This document shows positions 24,201 through 39,200 of a DNA stretch of 64,000 nt, piece by piece. Each line of letters opens with the position of its first letter. Within the stretch, counting starts at the first letter, position 1. Under the pieces are notes generated by a model that did not search any database, was not told where the DNA came from, and was given only the letters and a program-made list of their open reading frames with translations. This DNA is from Patiria pectinifera (taxonomy: Eukaryota; Echinodermata; Asteroidea; Valvatida; Asterinidae): NCBI GenBank assembly GCA_029964075.1, contig CM057149.1:37592900-37656899 (forward strand). The letters are read 5' to 3'. The position numbers and the translations under genes were made by a program.

Positions 24201-27200
24201 TCCTTGCCCTGTGAAATCAACGGGTCAGCTTTTATGCACCGTTGGGAGTTTCTCACCCAGGCAACTGCTGTATGCGTGACAGGCCGCATGTGTGCCCAAA
24301 ATACGGCCATTATTCAGATTGGATAGGTGTGTGTAACTCTCTCAGTTTCGTTGTCATGTCTGTACTCGCAAATGTAACTTCTACAGTGCAGTATTCATGC
24401 ATTCATGAAGACTGGAGAGTGATATGGTACACATGAATTATATTTGGCTACCCTGGATGAAATCAAAGTTAGTCCACTCCAGCATTGTAGTTTTGGCTAC
24501 CCTGGATGGAGCCAAATCTAGCTCTTCAAGTTTTGTGTTTTACCTGCCCTGGATGGAACTAAATCTAGCTCCTCAAGTTGTGTGTTTTGTCTGTCCTGGA
24601 TGGAACCAAATCTAGCCCTCAAGTTGTGTGTTTTGCCTGCCCTGGATGGAACTAAATCTAGCTCCTCAATTTTTGTATTTTGTCTGTCCTTGATGGAACT
24701 TAATCTAGCTCCTCAAGTTCTGTATTTTGTCTGTCCTGGATGGAACTAAATCTTGCCCCTCAAGTTTTGTATTTTGTCTGCCCTGGATGGAATAAAATCT
24801 AGCCCCTCAAGTTTTGTATTTTGGCCACCCTGGATGGAGCCAAATCTAGCCCTCAAGTTTTGCATTTTGTCTACCCTGGATAGAGTAAAAAATAGCCCAC
24901 TACAGTGTTGTATTTTGGCTGCCCTGGATGAAGCCAAATCAAGCCCCTCAAGTTTGGCATTTTGTCTACCCTGAATGGAGTCAAAAATAGCCCACTACAG
25001 TGTTGTATTTTTGGCTGCCCTGGATGGAGTCAAATCTAGCCCACTCCAGCGTTGTATTTTGTCTACCCTGGATGGAGTCAAATCTAGCCCCTCAAGTTTT
25101 GTATTTTGTCTACCCTGGATGGAGTATAAAGAAACTCCACTACAGTGTTGTATTTTGGCTACCCTGAATGGAGTACAAAATAGCCCACTACAGTGTTGTA
25201 TTTTTGGCTGCCCTAGATGAAGCCAAATCTAGCCCTCTCCAGTGTTGTAGATTTGTGTACCCTGGATGGAGTCAAATGTAGCCCCTCAAGTTTTGTATTT
25301 TGTCTACCCTGAAAAACGTCCACCTACAGTGTTGTATTTTTGGCTGCCCTGGATGAAGTCAAATCTAGCCCCTCAAGTTTTGTATATTTTTGTCTACCCT
25401 GGACAGAGTCAAAAATAGCCCACTACAGTGTTGTATTTTGGCTATCCTGGATGGACTCAAATCTTTTAGACTGGACCTGACTTATGACCAGAATCGTGAC
25501 CAGACTCATGATAGACTAGGCCAGTTTAGCACCCACTGTTGCCCTCCAGTCGAGGGTAGCAGGTGGAATCAACCATGTTGCCCAAGGACACAATAGATTA
25601 GCCAGCGGGTGCAACACACTCCATGGTTCTTAGTTTCTGAGTCACTTCGATGGTGTGTGAAGTTATACGAGACATTGGGCTGTTGCCAGAATTATTAAGT
25701 AAAATGGCATGCAGTTGACTTTCAAGAAATCTAAAGAACTCACTCACAAACGTTGAAAGATACTGGTCTTGTGAGTTATTAAACAAACCTACTCATACAT
25801 GTACTGGTAAGTTTAATGCTAACCAGCTTAAGTAAAAGTGTTTTTTATTTATGCATGATTGTATCACGGAGAATGATAATACAAAGTTGTATGCGTGTCG
25901 TCTGCACATTTAGCGGATAGTGAGTGGCGTATGACGTCATACGTGCAGACGACACGCATATCTCGCTCACTACGCGTAAGTAAAAAACGGATACGGATAG
26001 CTAAACGTAAGTGTAAGCGTATCCGTTCGCTTGCGAAACCTTCCTATTACACAAACTTACTCATACATGTACTGGTAAGTGTAATGCTAACCAGCTTAAG
26101 TAAAAATATTTGTTGATTTATGCATGATTGTACCACAGAGAGTGATCATACAAAGTTGTAACTTGCGTCAGCTTGTTAAACAGCTAGAAAATTTCAAGCA
26201 TGATGTCTGCCTTTTGCTATCAATTGAGAACCAACCTGGTGTCTATATTCAAAAACTGGGTCCACAACCAATTGACAGCTGACCAGTTCACCCCACTGTC
26301 AACGGTTACAGATACACAGACACACAGCAAGATACAAAAACAATAGTACTGTCGGTTACATGCTAATATCATTTTGTGCGTCACCTATTAGCATGTGTTT
26401 TGTCTTGTCGTGTCCTGTCTCACGTCAGCGGCATTTAATGTCATCGAATCCTTTTGATGTGATGCAGTCTGTGCTGGGGACTTTTCAGAAACGCTCACAC
26501 GGTTTGGCCCGTGACATTTTGCATTACGTTGTCACTCATGATCAATCTCCACAGGGGTCTTATGCATACTTAATTCACGCAGTGGATCTCAACGGCACAT
26601 ATGTTGAACATGCATCAAAATTTAACCAATTGATGACGAAATAATAAATCTGGAAAATGATGGTGGTAATTTCTCTTCTTTTTTTGGGCAAAAAGCCAGC
26701 ATTCCAGGTGCAATGGTTTTTCAGGATGCTCGATCCTTACAATCAAGTAGTGTTTGACAAATTGACAGTTATACTTTAAAATTTTACTTTAACATTATAT
26801 ATCTTCACCCAAATTGGTCTGTTCCATATTTAATCCCTCTTTTGTGTTTCTCCTCCCAACTGTGCATGCTTCTGAGTTCTTACATATTTGTTTCTTGTGC
26901 CATTGTCATTTTGCCTCTGAAGAAGTTGTTGTTAAGATCGCAGTGTCAGGCCGTCTTAATTTGTTTTTTAGTTATGCTTGAAAACGCAGAAGGTGTATTG
27001 TGTAGGCCTATGTGTTCAGGAGTTGTTCACTGTCACCCACAAAGTAGGTGTTTGCCTGCAAAGTGCAAATGCTGTCCACTACCTTGAAATTAAAAAATGG
27101 TAAGGTTCACACTTAAAAATTAAAACAAAAATTACAGCATGTAATAGTTTTCTTATTTTAAATTGCAATACTAGTCCAATATGTCGCCCTTATTCATTTG

Positions 27201-30200
27201 AAATTCCCTTCATGGCACATAATTATAGCATAACAAAAATTGAAGCATATGTTTTTGGACTGTAGTCAGACTAGGCTGGGGATTATCTGGATAACGGAAT
27301 ACTTGAAACGGTACAAATGTTGGCTCGCAAACATAACAGAGTTAACTGGTACATTTCATTCACCTGTTTATATACCAACTGTAAAAATGTACATTGACTG
27401 GCAATACCAGCATAAATGTGACAAAATGTATAAAAAAAACGTAGATTCTTTATGTTGGAAAAGAGCATGCAGACATACATACCGGTACATATACACATAG
27501 CTATTCAAGAAACAATTGGTTTTCAAAAAAATAGCAGACAAAGACCTTTTTTAATCGCTGTTTTTATTCATGTGACCATGTATTTGTTTGTTTTTGTAAA
27601 AATGTATGTTGTTCTAGCAATACAAATCGTAATGAACTTTTGAATGAAACATGTAAGCATTTAATTTCTAATTATCTGCAGCCCGACAATACTTCTCGTT
27701 ATAAATAATAGCATATTTTTGGAGGGGTAAAAAGTCCAAAAAAGAAACAAGGTAGTTTTCCTTGTAGATAAAACATACATAATGAAACTTAGTGAGGAGA
27801 ACAAATAGAATGTATTAAAGAGCACAGGGAGATCAACGTTAAAAGTGGGTGTTGGGGGATTGGGAGTGGGTGTTGGCAAGAAATCAGCTTGCCGTTTTTG
27901 CCCTCAAATAAAATAACGTTTCCATTTTGTATTCCAGTGGCCTCGGATAGCGTGACACAGGTCTTTAGCCAGCGTTACCTCTGGTGGAATATAAAACGGT
28001 ATATTAGCAGAAAAATGCCTCCGGGCGAAAAAACTCAGGAGGAATCAGAAGCGTAAAACATGGTTATAAGCCGCCTGGTCCGCACCCACACACATATCAC
28101 CTATCGAAAGGCTTTTTTTTTCTTTTCTTTTTTCAATCTTGCCGTGCCGACGTGATCGGTATAATTGCAGTTTGCAGGCGGTTCGGTGGAGGAGGGGTTG
28201 GTTTTATGCAACCACAGTCGCCGTGATGATTCACAATTTTTTTTGAAAATTAATCCCCTTTTAAGGATGAAAAGGATTCGTTGTGTTGGATGTTGTACCA
28301 AAAGACTAGACACGGATAAACAACTGACCTGGTACATTTTGCATAAAGTTTGAGTAATTTGAATCTGGCAAAGAACATAAATTTAATCATATTTTGAGTG
28401 AGATGTTTGTTTGAAGGATATGTACATGTACAATAAAAAGTGAATTTCTTTTTTTTTATTTGCCACTTTGCAAATTCACCAAACAGTAGTACCGGTAGGT
28501 AACGTATTTTATATTGCTCTTGGGCTGGAAATTCCAGGTTTATTTTTGCATCAATTATTATTTCTTATTAAATCTTAAGAAAAATATTTATTTATTTATT
28601 TTAATCAACATTGTAAATTGCCAACACTCATATACAATTGCAAGTTACCAGACTTCCTTTTTTTAAATTTGATTTTGAGATATATTGATATCTGTATAAA
28701 GTGTTTTTGAGGAAAAACAATTGGCATCTATCATTGTCTTGACTACAAAACTAGAAACTTTAAGGCCTTTATCCCAGTATTTTACTCTTTTTTTTCATAT
28801 CGTTTATGCGAACTTTAGTAGCCATAACATGTCAACGGAATGTCTGATTAAAATGCAGCAAACAGTATTGTAGGGACAATTTTATTCTCTTTCCTAATAC
28901 TGTACATGTAAACCCTCATTTTGACCTCCGCTCAATTCTATCTCATCTTGCCAGAACGCCTCACAAATATATATAATCAGCGTTAACCTCCAAAAGGTTT
29001 GTGATAAACCACTTACTGGCATCGTTCCCCGTTGCCCCTTACCGTTACTATGGCCTCCCGGAAGTTGGATTTTCCAAATTCAATTTGATCCAATCCGACA
29101 ATTAAAACGTCTTTGCAATAGCCTTGCATTTCACCCTGACACTTCGGAATTGACGAGGGGTGCGCTTCTAATGTGATTTCAGTTGATAGTTACTCTTGGC
29201 CTGCCACCATTTATTATCGCATGTTTGGAGTCGTGCAAGAGAAGTCTCTGAAGTGGATGTCTACATTGCTGGTCAAAAAGGGGGGGGGGGAAGGGGGAGA
29301 TGCAGTCCCTTCTTTACATGCAGTCAAGGATGGTAAATGTTTTGACGGCCGAAAAGAGAGAGAGAAAAAAGGGGAAAGGTTGATTCCTTCTTTACATGCA
29401 ATCAAGGATGGCGAATGTATCGATCAGTTCTTACAAGTTACAAACCGAATGACAGTCATATTGTTTTCATCTACCTTAACAGAAAAAAAAAATGTCCTGA
29501 GTTGGCGGTGATGCGTGATACATGCAAGCCCAGGTTCTTTTTTTGTTGTTGAAGGCCAGTTCATTGAACTTCACGCACATTTTATAGGACAACGACTTCG
29601 TTGGGATAACAGCAACTGTCACCATGAAACTGAAATTGTTGACAACATAAAAGTCTCCTTGCTTAACTTTTTATTCTGCACATGCACCAATCCCTACACT
29701 TTCTGTATCGCTGTTATGATCAACACTTTACATGCAACTTGGAAAATCGGCAAAACAGTCGGCAACTTTAATTACTAAGAGTATCCAAAACTTACAGAAT
29801 CGTTTGTAATCTGACCTACACTCTTTAAAAGACCTGAACTGCCTCCCTGAGCTACTGAGCTATGAGGGGGTTCTTTTTGAGGTCTCTGTAAGAACTTCTT
29901 CTCGATTGCTGCATGTTTCCTAGGGAATTGATTTTAAGATCGGGCAGGCAGCTTTAAAATCACGTTTCTCAGAGCATTCCTTCCTCCATGCTCGGAGTGG
30001 CCAAAGTATTGCTTTCACTGCCTGTGGTGGAATAAAATAGGCACGCAGTTGCCTCTGCTCATTCCCAGGCCTCCCAGCGAAATCTGCTGAAGAAACAGAC
30101 GTTCTTTCAAGAAAATTGGGACTGGGTTTTCTAAATGCCGTTGACCCCTACTGAAATATAAAATCCTTTTACTTGCGTGTTAAAATCGAGATCACGGTTG

Positions 30201-33200
30201 CCTGATCAAAAAGCTATCAAATTTCCATTGCGTCACAGCCAAAAATATGTATCTCACGTTGTACCTTTTCATTGCACATTCACTTTTTCACTGGTGAATA
30301 TGAGGTACTTTTTCATTACGTTAACTCCTGAAAAGCACAATTTCACTAGGAACCTGGTTTACACCGAGTTCCTTCACAGTTTCTGGGTAAAAAAAAGAGG
30401 AAATTGTATTGAAGGAAAGATACCGGTAACACAACGGTTTTCAAAATATGTATAAAAAAAAATCTAGGAATCCGTGTCTTTGGGGTCCATTACTCAACCG
30501 TGTGCATGTACCGTGGTATGGCCAGGAAGTGAGTCAAAAGCATTTTTAACAAGTTTTGCCCAAACGTAAGGCCAGAACCACTCAAGGTGTGGACCGTCTG
30601 TTTGCTTGCCTCAAGTCCGTGATCCAGGGCTATATAGCTATAGACTGGAGAGTAAATCTATTCTGCACTCTTCTTCAAGTCGTGGATATTTTGCCAATGG
30701 ATTGGTTTAGAGTCTCGCACTACATAATTTGTCATTCTGTCAGCATCACCCCCCCCCCAAGATTCAGACTGATTGTTTGAACAAAAATCATATCCTCATA
30801 TTTAAGTCGGATTTGTAATTTTTGTGTAAACATGTATCCCTTCACTTAAAAAAAATCAGTCAAGTCTTTCGGGAAAAGGTACATGCATTCAATGTGTTTA
30901 TCTTTCATACTTCCACTTTGAAACACATTGAGTGAGGGCACTTGAAAAGATAAGGAAATCTGCACATGTCTTCTCTGCTAGCCTACATCCATGAGAAATT
31001 ATCAGCTAACAGTGGTTGGCAAGATTGGATAGTGGCTGTGACTGTGTAATACATTTTTGTCCTTGGGCAAAAGATCAGTTCACGATATGACTGGATATGA
31101 CTGGATCGGTGAGTTGGCTAGTCTCACGTTGAGAGGGACAGGTTAGGGATGCGTTCAGCTGGCTCCCTCTCCCAAGGCCTAGGATCAGGGTGTTGTTCAA
31201 GGGTGTGTCGTCGTCGTGTGGTCTCCCCTGCATGTCAAGGTGTTAGCATCCAATCCCAATCCTTAAGGGGTTTGGGATCAATGGAAGGAATGGGTTTGTG
31301 ATCTGGGTTAGGCACTGAATCCACCTGCCCAGCCTTGAAGCAGGTGGATTTGCAGTGTCAGGCTAGATAATTGAAATGGTAACCAGAGACTGGAAATGGG
31401 CACTCAGCGCTCGCCTGCACTGCTCAAGGAATCCTGGGCTTTGAGTGCTGGAGAGCACAACTTGGGAGAAGTTTGTGAGAAGTGACTGAACTCGAAAGTG
31501 TTTCTGAGGAGAACCAAAAGTGTTGACCAAAATAGTGTTTACATTCCTATGTTCTACATTACATTGCTCTGAAGTCTATAGGAGACATTCTATTTTAAGA
31601 GAGGAGAATCTTTAAATGCATTATGGGAGAAAGATGCAGTGAATATCACAAATCCTTAATTGAATTGTACAACAATAGCTCCCTATGATATCTTTTTGCA
31701 AATTTATGTACGTACATGTACAACTGCCGCATTCTGCTCTTAAAAGTGGCAGAACACATTTGTATACAAGGCATTTTTTTGAAGCATTCACATTTTTTAC
31801 ATGCATGTCTACTAATACAACCTCAGTCCGCATGTTCATGTATGTAACGGTATGTCGACACTTAAAGAATGTCGTCGGTTTTTAGTATGGTTCATGTCAA
31901 CAAGACGAAGCTTGCATTACACGCACATTCACAGACTGACAGATTGTTCTGGTAATTCCGTAGCTTTCAGCGTCCGGGTTTGCATCTCATGTCAGCTGTA
32001 ACGATCCCATTCCGTCGTCGGTTGTGAGGGGGGGGGGGACGGATAATTAATATTGATTTGTAAAAGGTGAAGTCGGAATCAATGGCCAAGGAGTCATAAG
32101 TCATGTTGGTGGTTCGTCAGGGTGCACACGGACACGCAGAAATCAATCAGAGATCGCGTGTTGTTAATTACCTCACAGAATTGGCAAAGGGTTTGGCGTC
32201 ATGCTATATTTTTGGACATTCTTTCGGATGATTTCTTTTTTCTTTTTTCGGGTTTTGGGAGCCGACAGTGTAAATGGCAAAGCATCGAGTACATATCGCT
32301 GAAAAAATGGGTCAGGTGACAAGAAAAGGCTTATGACTATTCATACCTACTATTTGAAATTTGAAATTTTACAGAGCTCTTGGTCATAAGAAAAAAATTA
32401 CACATCTGTAAACATGATTTGTAGGTGACCGATTTCTGACCAATTTCTTACCAATTTCATACCAGCTCACTGGCAATAATATCAAGTTATGTTAAAAAAA
32501 TTTGCTTTCAAAAAAAATAGAAACCATATTTGTATATATGTAGAGGGTGTCTCCAAAAAATGTAGCAGTCCATCTAGGAATATTAAGCATACTAGCGCTC
32601 TCTTTTTGCAAAACTTATCTATAGAATCTGAAGATGTATTAAATACTCTACACAATGATCTTTATCCCATCTCATTTGGGCACCTCAGCCCAGAGATACA
32701 ACTAATTAAATGACTATAATTGCATGTTGGGCCGCTTTGTATCTAATGAAAGGCATTCACGTACCAAGAACGTGAGGAAAGTGGCCCAAACAGTTATCGA
32801 CAATCTTCACAAGCTTTTGCCGTAACATTTAAACAAAAGGTCCAAATCACACAGAACATAAAATCATGTCATGGGTAAAAAACACTTTATCACCTTGTGG
32901 TAAATTAATTAAAAAACTGATTTAGTTTCCTCAGAAAAAAAACCTGTTGTTTGACTGTTATTTTTTGGAGACACCCTGTACAATTTATGTTGAAGTGACA
33001 TTCCTTACACTTCGTGTACAATGCACAGCTCCTGCATGAATATTTCCACTCGTTCAGTGCAACACCTTAAATTCCGTTATTCTGTTTAAAAATTCTAAAA
33101 GTCAAAGTCCTATCCGGATATGCTTTCTATGCTACGATGATTATGCTGCAATTATGACGCCTGAGTGTAGGATAAGCAGCTGTGCATAAGTGCAAAGGCG

Positions 33201-36200
33201 CAGTATTGATTACGGACAGACGGCCACACTTCTAGTTCTAACGCTTTTACGTTTTTCGTTTTCTGTTTTTTTGCCTGCGGAATATGCACACAAAAATTGA
33301 ATTTCCCAGAGTGAGGCGAATGGAATCATAGCCACATGCCCTAAAAGAAAGCTGCAATTTAGTGAGAATGCTGTAAACGGAAGGCAGATTTTGTTCGTGT
33401 TTTTTTGCAATCGCTTTGCAGTGGGTTGGCGTAAAAATAAATGCGCATTCTGATGTTAGATGTATTATTTTATCATTAAAGGAATCACATTCTGTATGAG
33501 AAATTGAGGTTTTTCTGAATGTTAAAAACAGCATGTTCTAATAAAAAATACCTTCTTAGGAAATGAATTGTATGCTACATGCCTTTGTTGGAATCTTAAC
33601 AAAGAATGCACAGTACACATCTACAGTTATGTTGCATTTAAACATGTTGTGTTCAGGTTTTGTATTAATTCGATTTGATCAGTCACAGACAGTCAAACAT
33701 TTCTTCCACTTCCCCTGCCATGCATTTGTATACAGACTAGTAAAAGCAAAACAGTCAGATCACATTCGTGTACCGGTACAAACACTGTGACTAGTCATAT
33801 TCCATCAACAGACTAAAGAATAAACTGTAAGGTACGGCCAGGCAATCAATCACCTCCAGTCAAAGCATGGCTGCATCAAATGAACATGGGAATTCTTAAA
33901 CTGTTAACCCTCCTGCTATTTAAACAGTCACAGACAGTCAAAATTCACTTCCACTTCCCTTGCTATACTTTTAACTATGACTAGTCAAACTTGAACAGCA
34001 GACAAAGCAGGCAAGTTGTGGTCACAGCTGTTTTATCACTCACCCGGAGTCAAAGCATAGCTATAAACAGTCCCAGCCAGTCAATCCTGATATGTAGGCC
34101 GGGAATTCTTAACTGTTGAAAACAGTCACTTGTTTGATTTTGACTGAAAGGACTAATTGGCACTGAATGTATGTTTGCATGGGACGTTTGACTTGATTGA
34201 TTTTGACTGCTTTGATGGCGTAGCTAAATTTGCCAGCCAGAGAAGGAGAGAATGTAGAAGAAGCAGTAGTGTGCTGCATTGATACATGCGTGCAGGGACA
34301 CTGGTCTTTAAAAAAACCTACCAATACATAACATGTTGAATAATTCTTTGATTCATACACCTCGGGGATAATTTAAATTTAGTTTTACACAACCTTATTA
34401 TGATCGTTTACAAGTACCCTCCACTCACGGTATTCTCCTTTTTAAAAATGTAAATTCCAGTAGCCTACGACTTGTTTTGTAACATTTGTATTCATTATGT
34501 TGTGTCCTTAGGGGGAAAGTAATTCGTTATCAAATGTCAAGATGGCAGGAGTCAGTCTTGGTGTAATGAGGATGATTAAAAACTACCGCTTAGGGCAATA
34601 GTAACCAATTGCTAAACCCCCGCGATGCATTTAAGGTGCATATATTTGAATATATTTCATCCTGGCTTGGAGCATTGCAGAGTCATTAAGATGCTCTCGT
34701 GTTGCTCTCCTCGTCTCCCAAACATCACACTCAAGTCAAGCTCCTTAAAGAAGTCATGATTTAAGTGAATTCAGACGTCAATATTTGCTGATTTTTTCCC
34801 CCTCCCTAAATTCATAACAGAGGAGGTAAAAGATGGAGTTGGCTTATAGATAGAAGCACTCGGATGAATGCATTGTGAGCATTCAGGCAGAATTTGAAAG
34901 AAAGCCCTTGTATGAGGTTCACTGCGGGCTGCATTATTATGTGGTATCGTCTGTGTTTATCAAGTGATTCAGGGCAGTTTGACAAATGTGCAAAATAGAC
35001 ATACCTATTTAACATTCAATTATTTTGTGTTGTAAAGCGCATTGAGACATGGTGTAATGCACTATATAAGAACCGTTTTATTATTATTATTATTATCTCA
35101 AACGCACGTCATCTCTCATACATGTGCACTCGTGCAGAGAACATGTAAACCTGTACATTCACATTACATGCATTGTTCGTTTTCCTGTGCACATTCGTAC
35201 ATGTACATGATACCATGAGCAGACATGACACTATCCAATGTATATATCGCAGTAGCATTCATCAACAACTAAAATATTGGTTTTCAAAAAAAACTTGACT
35301 CGAATTCCCCTCAAATTCCCTGCCTCCCTCTCCCTCCTCCCCCCCAGCACTGAGTATACCACTTGATGCATTGCTCACAACAGCTCGTTTGTGAAGGGCA
35401 AAGCCTATTAAAAAAACCTGGAGCATAATTGCTATCATAAATTTATTTTGGAACACAGGAAATAAAAAGCTGCCGAAAAGTGCTTACATGTACCAACAAA
35501 GTTTCAAGTGACTTCACCTGATATTTTGAATATCTGGTCCAAGTTGACTTTTCCTAGGGAGACATTCCATTTTATTGCAGTGGTGTTGAAATTTTAAGAG
35601 CACGATATTTTTGTCTTAACTGGATGAAAGCAACCAGTTTAGCAACTCCAAAATTGGCGTAATTGCTAATAAAATGCTTAGTTAACGAGGAGATGCTTCG
35701 TGCAGTAATAGTCTAGCGAGGCCTCCGTGGCCTATTTCTCGCTAAAGCCAGACGCACACAAACTGCGCACTAAACATCATTTCTTGGCCAATTATCCTGG
35801 ACGGTAGCCAAGTAGTCATGGAGTGGCGATCTCATTGCGATGTAATTACCCACGGAAGCACTCGCAAGGAAGGAAATTAATAACGCAAACGACCAGTGTG
35901 CAAAATCCACTCTGCGTAAAATCCACTCTGCGTTAACAGTGCAGTTGAATTCTATTTGTCATTAAAATATCCACAGAGTGTCCGAGTTGATCATATCTGT
36001 GTATATGCGGATGATAGATGCTTACATTACGTCGTCATGATAACAACGATAGACGAAGCGTGTACGTTGGATTTACTGTTATCGTGCGTTTCAGAAATGT
36101 TGGTTACTGAATGCAGGCAGTGACAATGTAGTAGTGCTACAAATGTATACTTGCTCGGAAAGGGATTCCATTGAATGATAATTTGCTAAATGTATTTTCA

Positions 36201-39200
36201 GTCTCGGTGGGACTTTGTGTTTTTATTTTGGTCCTGTTGTTTTTGTTTTGGTTCAGTTTCAGTTAGTTTGTTTGTATTTTACATAAAATGTTAAATGTAT
36301 GCTTTTGAAGAATGAAGCTCTGTAAAATCCTTTGGAGTGCTCCTCTTGGCATGAATTGATGTAAGAAATAATATATACTTTGGAAGAAAACTATTAAATT
36401 TTTTAACTTTGTAATTTGGATTGAATAATTAAAAATTGTTTTGTTTTGCTTATTCAGTTTAACATTATCACTTTTCTCACAATTTTTGAATAAAATTCAG
36501 GCCGTTGCTTTTTTTCAGCATAATGTTAAATTGTTACCACAAGTTTGCTCAAACTCCTCCATGTTTTTATGAGGGGGAAGTTATCAGTACAATTACATAT
36601 TGTCTCATGTTTAATGGCGGGAAAATGTTTGGAAAAGAGTAGCCGGGACATTGTTGAAAGCTGAACCTCCCCCCCCCCCTCCACTGCCAAACAGCCAATG
36701 TCTTTAATAACTGTGAAAAAATGAAAACCCTCCAAATATCTAACCAAGTTAAGTTGGTACAGCTATTAAGTGTTTACTCAATAAACATGTATGTCTGGAG
36801 ACACATGTTACATTGTAATCAGGCTTGCAATATCGTTTAGCAAAGTAAAATATTCGTCAAAATTTGGTGTTCAAAATTTGCATTCCATTTTTCCCTGTTA
36901 AGGTTGGTTGGACACTGTAACAACCGCACTGTAGAACATAAAGTTTATATTGAGTTCATATGATAATTTAGATACCAGTAAAAATCAGCTTATATTTTTT
37001 CTGCATATTTTAGGGCATGGAAATAAACTTTGCAGTACATGTATACAGAAACTAGGCTAATGTAATACGTACAGTTTATGAATTCAGCCATATTTACTAG
37101 TAAAGTTCGTTTTATAGCAGGAGTAAGTTTTTTTTCCATCCATGTTGGTCAGTTTTACTTTTAGTGTCTATTTTCTTTACAGTTTATTTGACTGTGCTTT
37201 TGGTTGAATATTGAATATCTCATGGCTATTTCATGCAAGCATTGTAATAACTCATCAAAATACAAACCTTATGAATTGAATCATATCGCTGCTGTCGTCA
37301 GGCCCCACATGTTGCGTACATAAACACCACTTGAGTTACACAGTAAACATCCAAATGAGTCCCTGACTCGGCTCAAAATCCAACGCAGAACTCCCGGAAG
37401 AACCCAACGGATGTCCCATGGAAATATTCCCCTCGGAAGAGAAAAATACACACACACATGCACAGAGCTGCGATTTTAATATATCCAAGCCTGTCGGGAG
37501 AGATGACCAACGTTCATCCAATTAAAAGTAATCAATGCTTGGGATGAAGAGACTCTGACAGTTAGTGTTGGTTGCTGCGAATTTAGCATTTTAATCCAGT
37601 GTGTAATGTCAGCCGACGACATACACGTCCGTGCACTACTTTAATAATCACACTGGACTCACGGGGGGATCACCATCCCGTAGCTAGGCAACTGAGTCTC
37701 ATGTACGGGGACCTGAGCCTTTTGTAGTGTTGCGGACGACACAATTGCACGGCCCATTGTGGAGAGGACGGGGGGACGGCCAGTGATTGGTCCACGGGTC
37801 GGGTGAATGGTGTTGATGGGATTGCAGAGCTGACCGTGAACCTGAGTGTTTTTTTGACGACACACTTCAAAGGATTTCATTATTCATAGAGTTCCTGTCA
37901 CTTCACAATGATAGTAATTACTCTATCGCATCATGAACACAGCGTGGAATTTTATACAAGAGAAGTAATATGTTGCAGTATTTAAACTGGCAAAGCTCAT
38001 TAAAATATATTGATGCAGTTCACGTAGATAAAAATATGACATTGTGCTTTTATGCTGGTCTATTTCTTGTTTTCTTTTTATGTGTGTAACATACATGTAT
38101 CATTGATTTTTTTTTAATACAAATTCTCTAATTCGAATTGCTAATCATGACAAATGCGGATATATCATTTTATCTATAAATTTGCAAACCTTATAAATCA
38201 CCCAAATGCTGAAGAATATTTTACCAGTAGTGCATAAATTGCCTTTTCATTTGAAATCATTTTTAAATTTACATATTAATTAATTTTTTCTTGTGAAAAA
38301 TAAACTTGTCGTCCAATAAAGTGCATGGGCCTTATTCACGAGTTGGCCATTTTTGTCAAGTTCCCTGAATGTATTTCATTAATTGTTAACTGTTGAATGG
38401 GATGGCGCCAGACTATTTATGCAGGCACAATGCAGCCTTATTTTACTGTCATTTTTTGTTAAATATGGCTTTAAACATTAGGGAATGTTTAATTACAAAT
38501 TTTAAATTATTCATTGAAGCAGACTGGAATTTATTATAACTAAAAGTAACTTGCTTTCATTTCTCTTCGCAACTTCCAAAAATTACGATTTTACCTAACA
38601 TCCAATTCAATATGGCCGACTCATGAATAAGGCCCATGGCATTTGAAGCCAGGCTTTACAGATGGGTTGTCCAGATTTTCTGTTACTTGAAAAAGACTGG
38701 AAAACTTTCAGCTGCACAAAAAATGTACTTTTGCATTATGTCTGAACTGTCCAAGCCTCAAAACGAGATATCCAAAAGAAGCCTGGATATTCCTCCAACT
38801 CAAATCGCGCTGGGATTTCAGCATTTAACAAGTAGAAATAAAAACATTGAATATTGTTACTTATCACTGACTATTCTCTATTGATAATAAATTGATAATA
38901 AAATCAGAGGTAAACGATTTGTGATTTCCGTAAGTATGGATTTCCAGAGATTTATCCACAATACGTGTCACGACGCGCATATATTTGGGCCTGTTCTCTG
39001 CAATAAAGCAGGAGTCGTCGAATGTATGCATCTCCTGAAAACTTAGAACAGTGTTATCAAAACACGTCAAAGACCCAAGAACCCAACCCTTACATTCTCT
39101 TGTCAACCTCATCCCCAGGAGATTGATGAGGAGTATCATATCTCTCATGATATCAGCGGCATATATTGCTGTTCAGCCAATCCCAGCCTCCTGTTGCCCG

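Noticed and set aside
24424..25596. Chain of small frames on both strands suggesting a repetitive protein
   Set aside because: The 47-bp unit shifts frame at each copy, so the frames are by-products of the minisatellite.
30556..30780. 74-codon plus-strand frame in DCP1 intron 2, checked as a possible exon
   Set aside because: No recognised domain, no matching splice sites, and it ends in a poly-C run.
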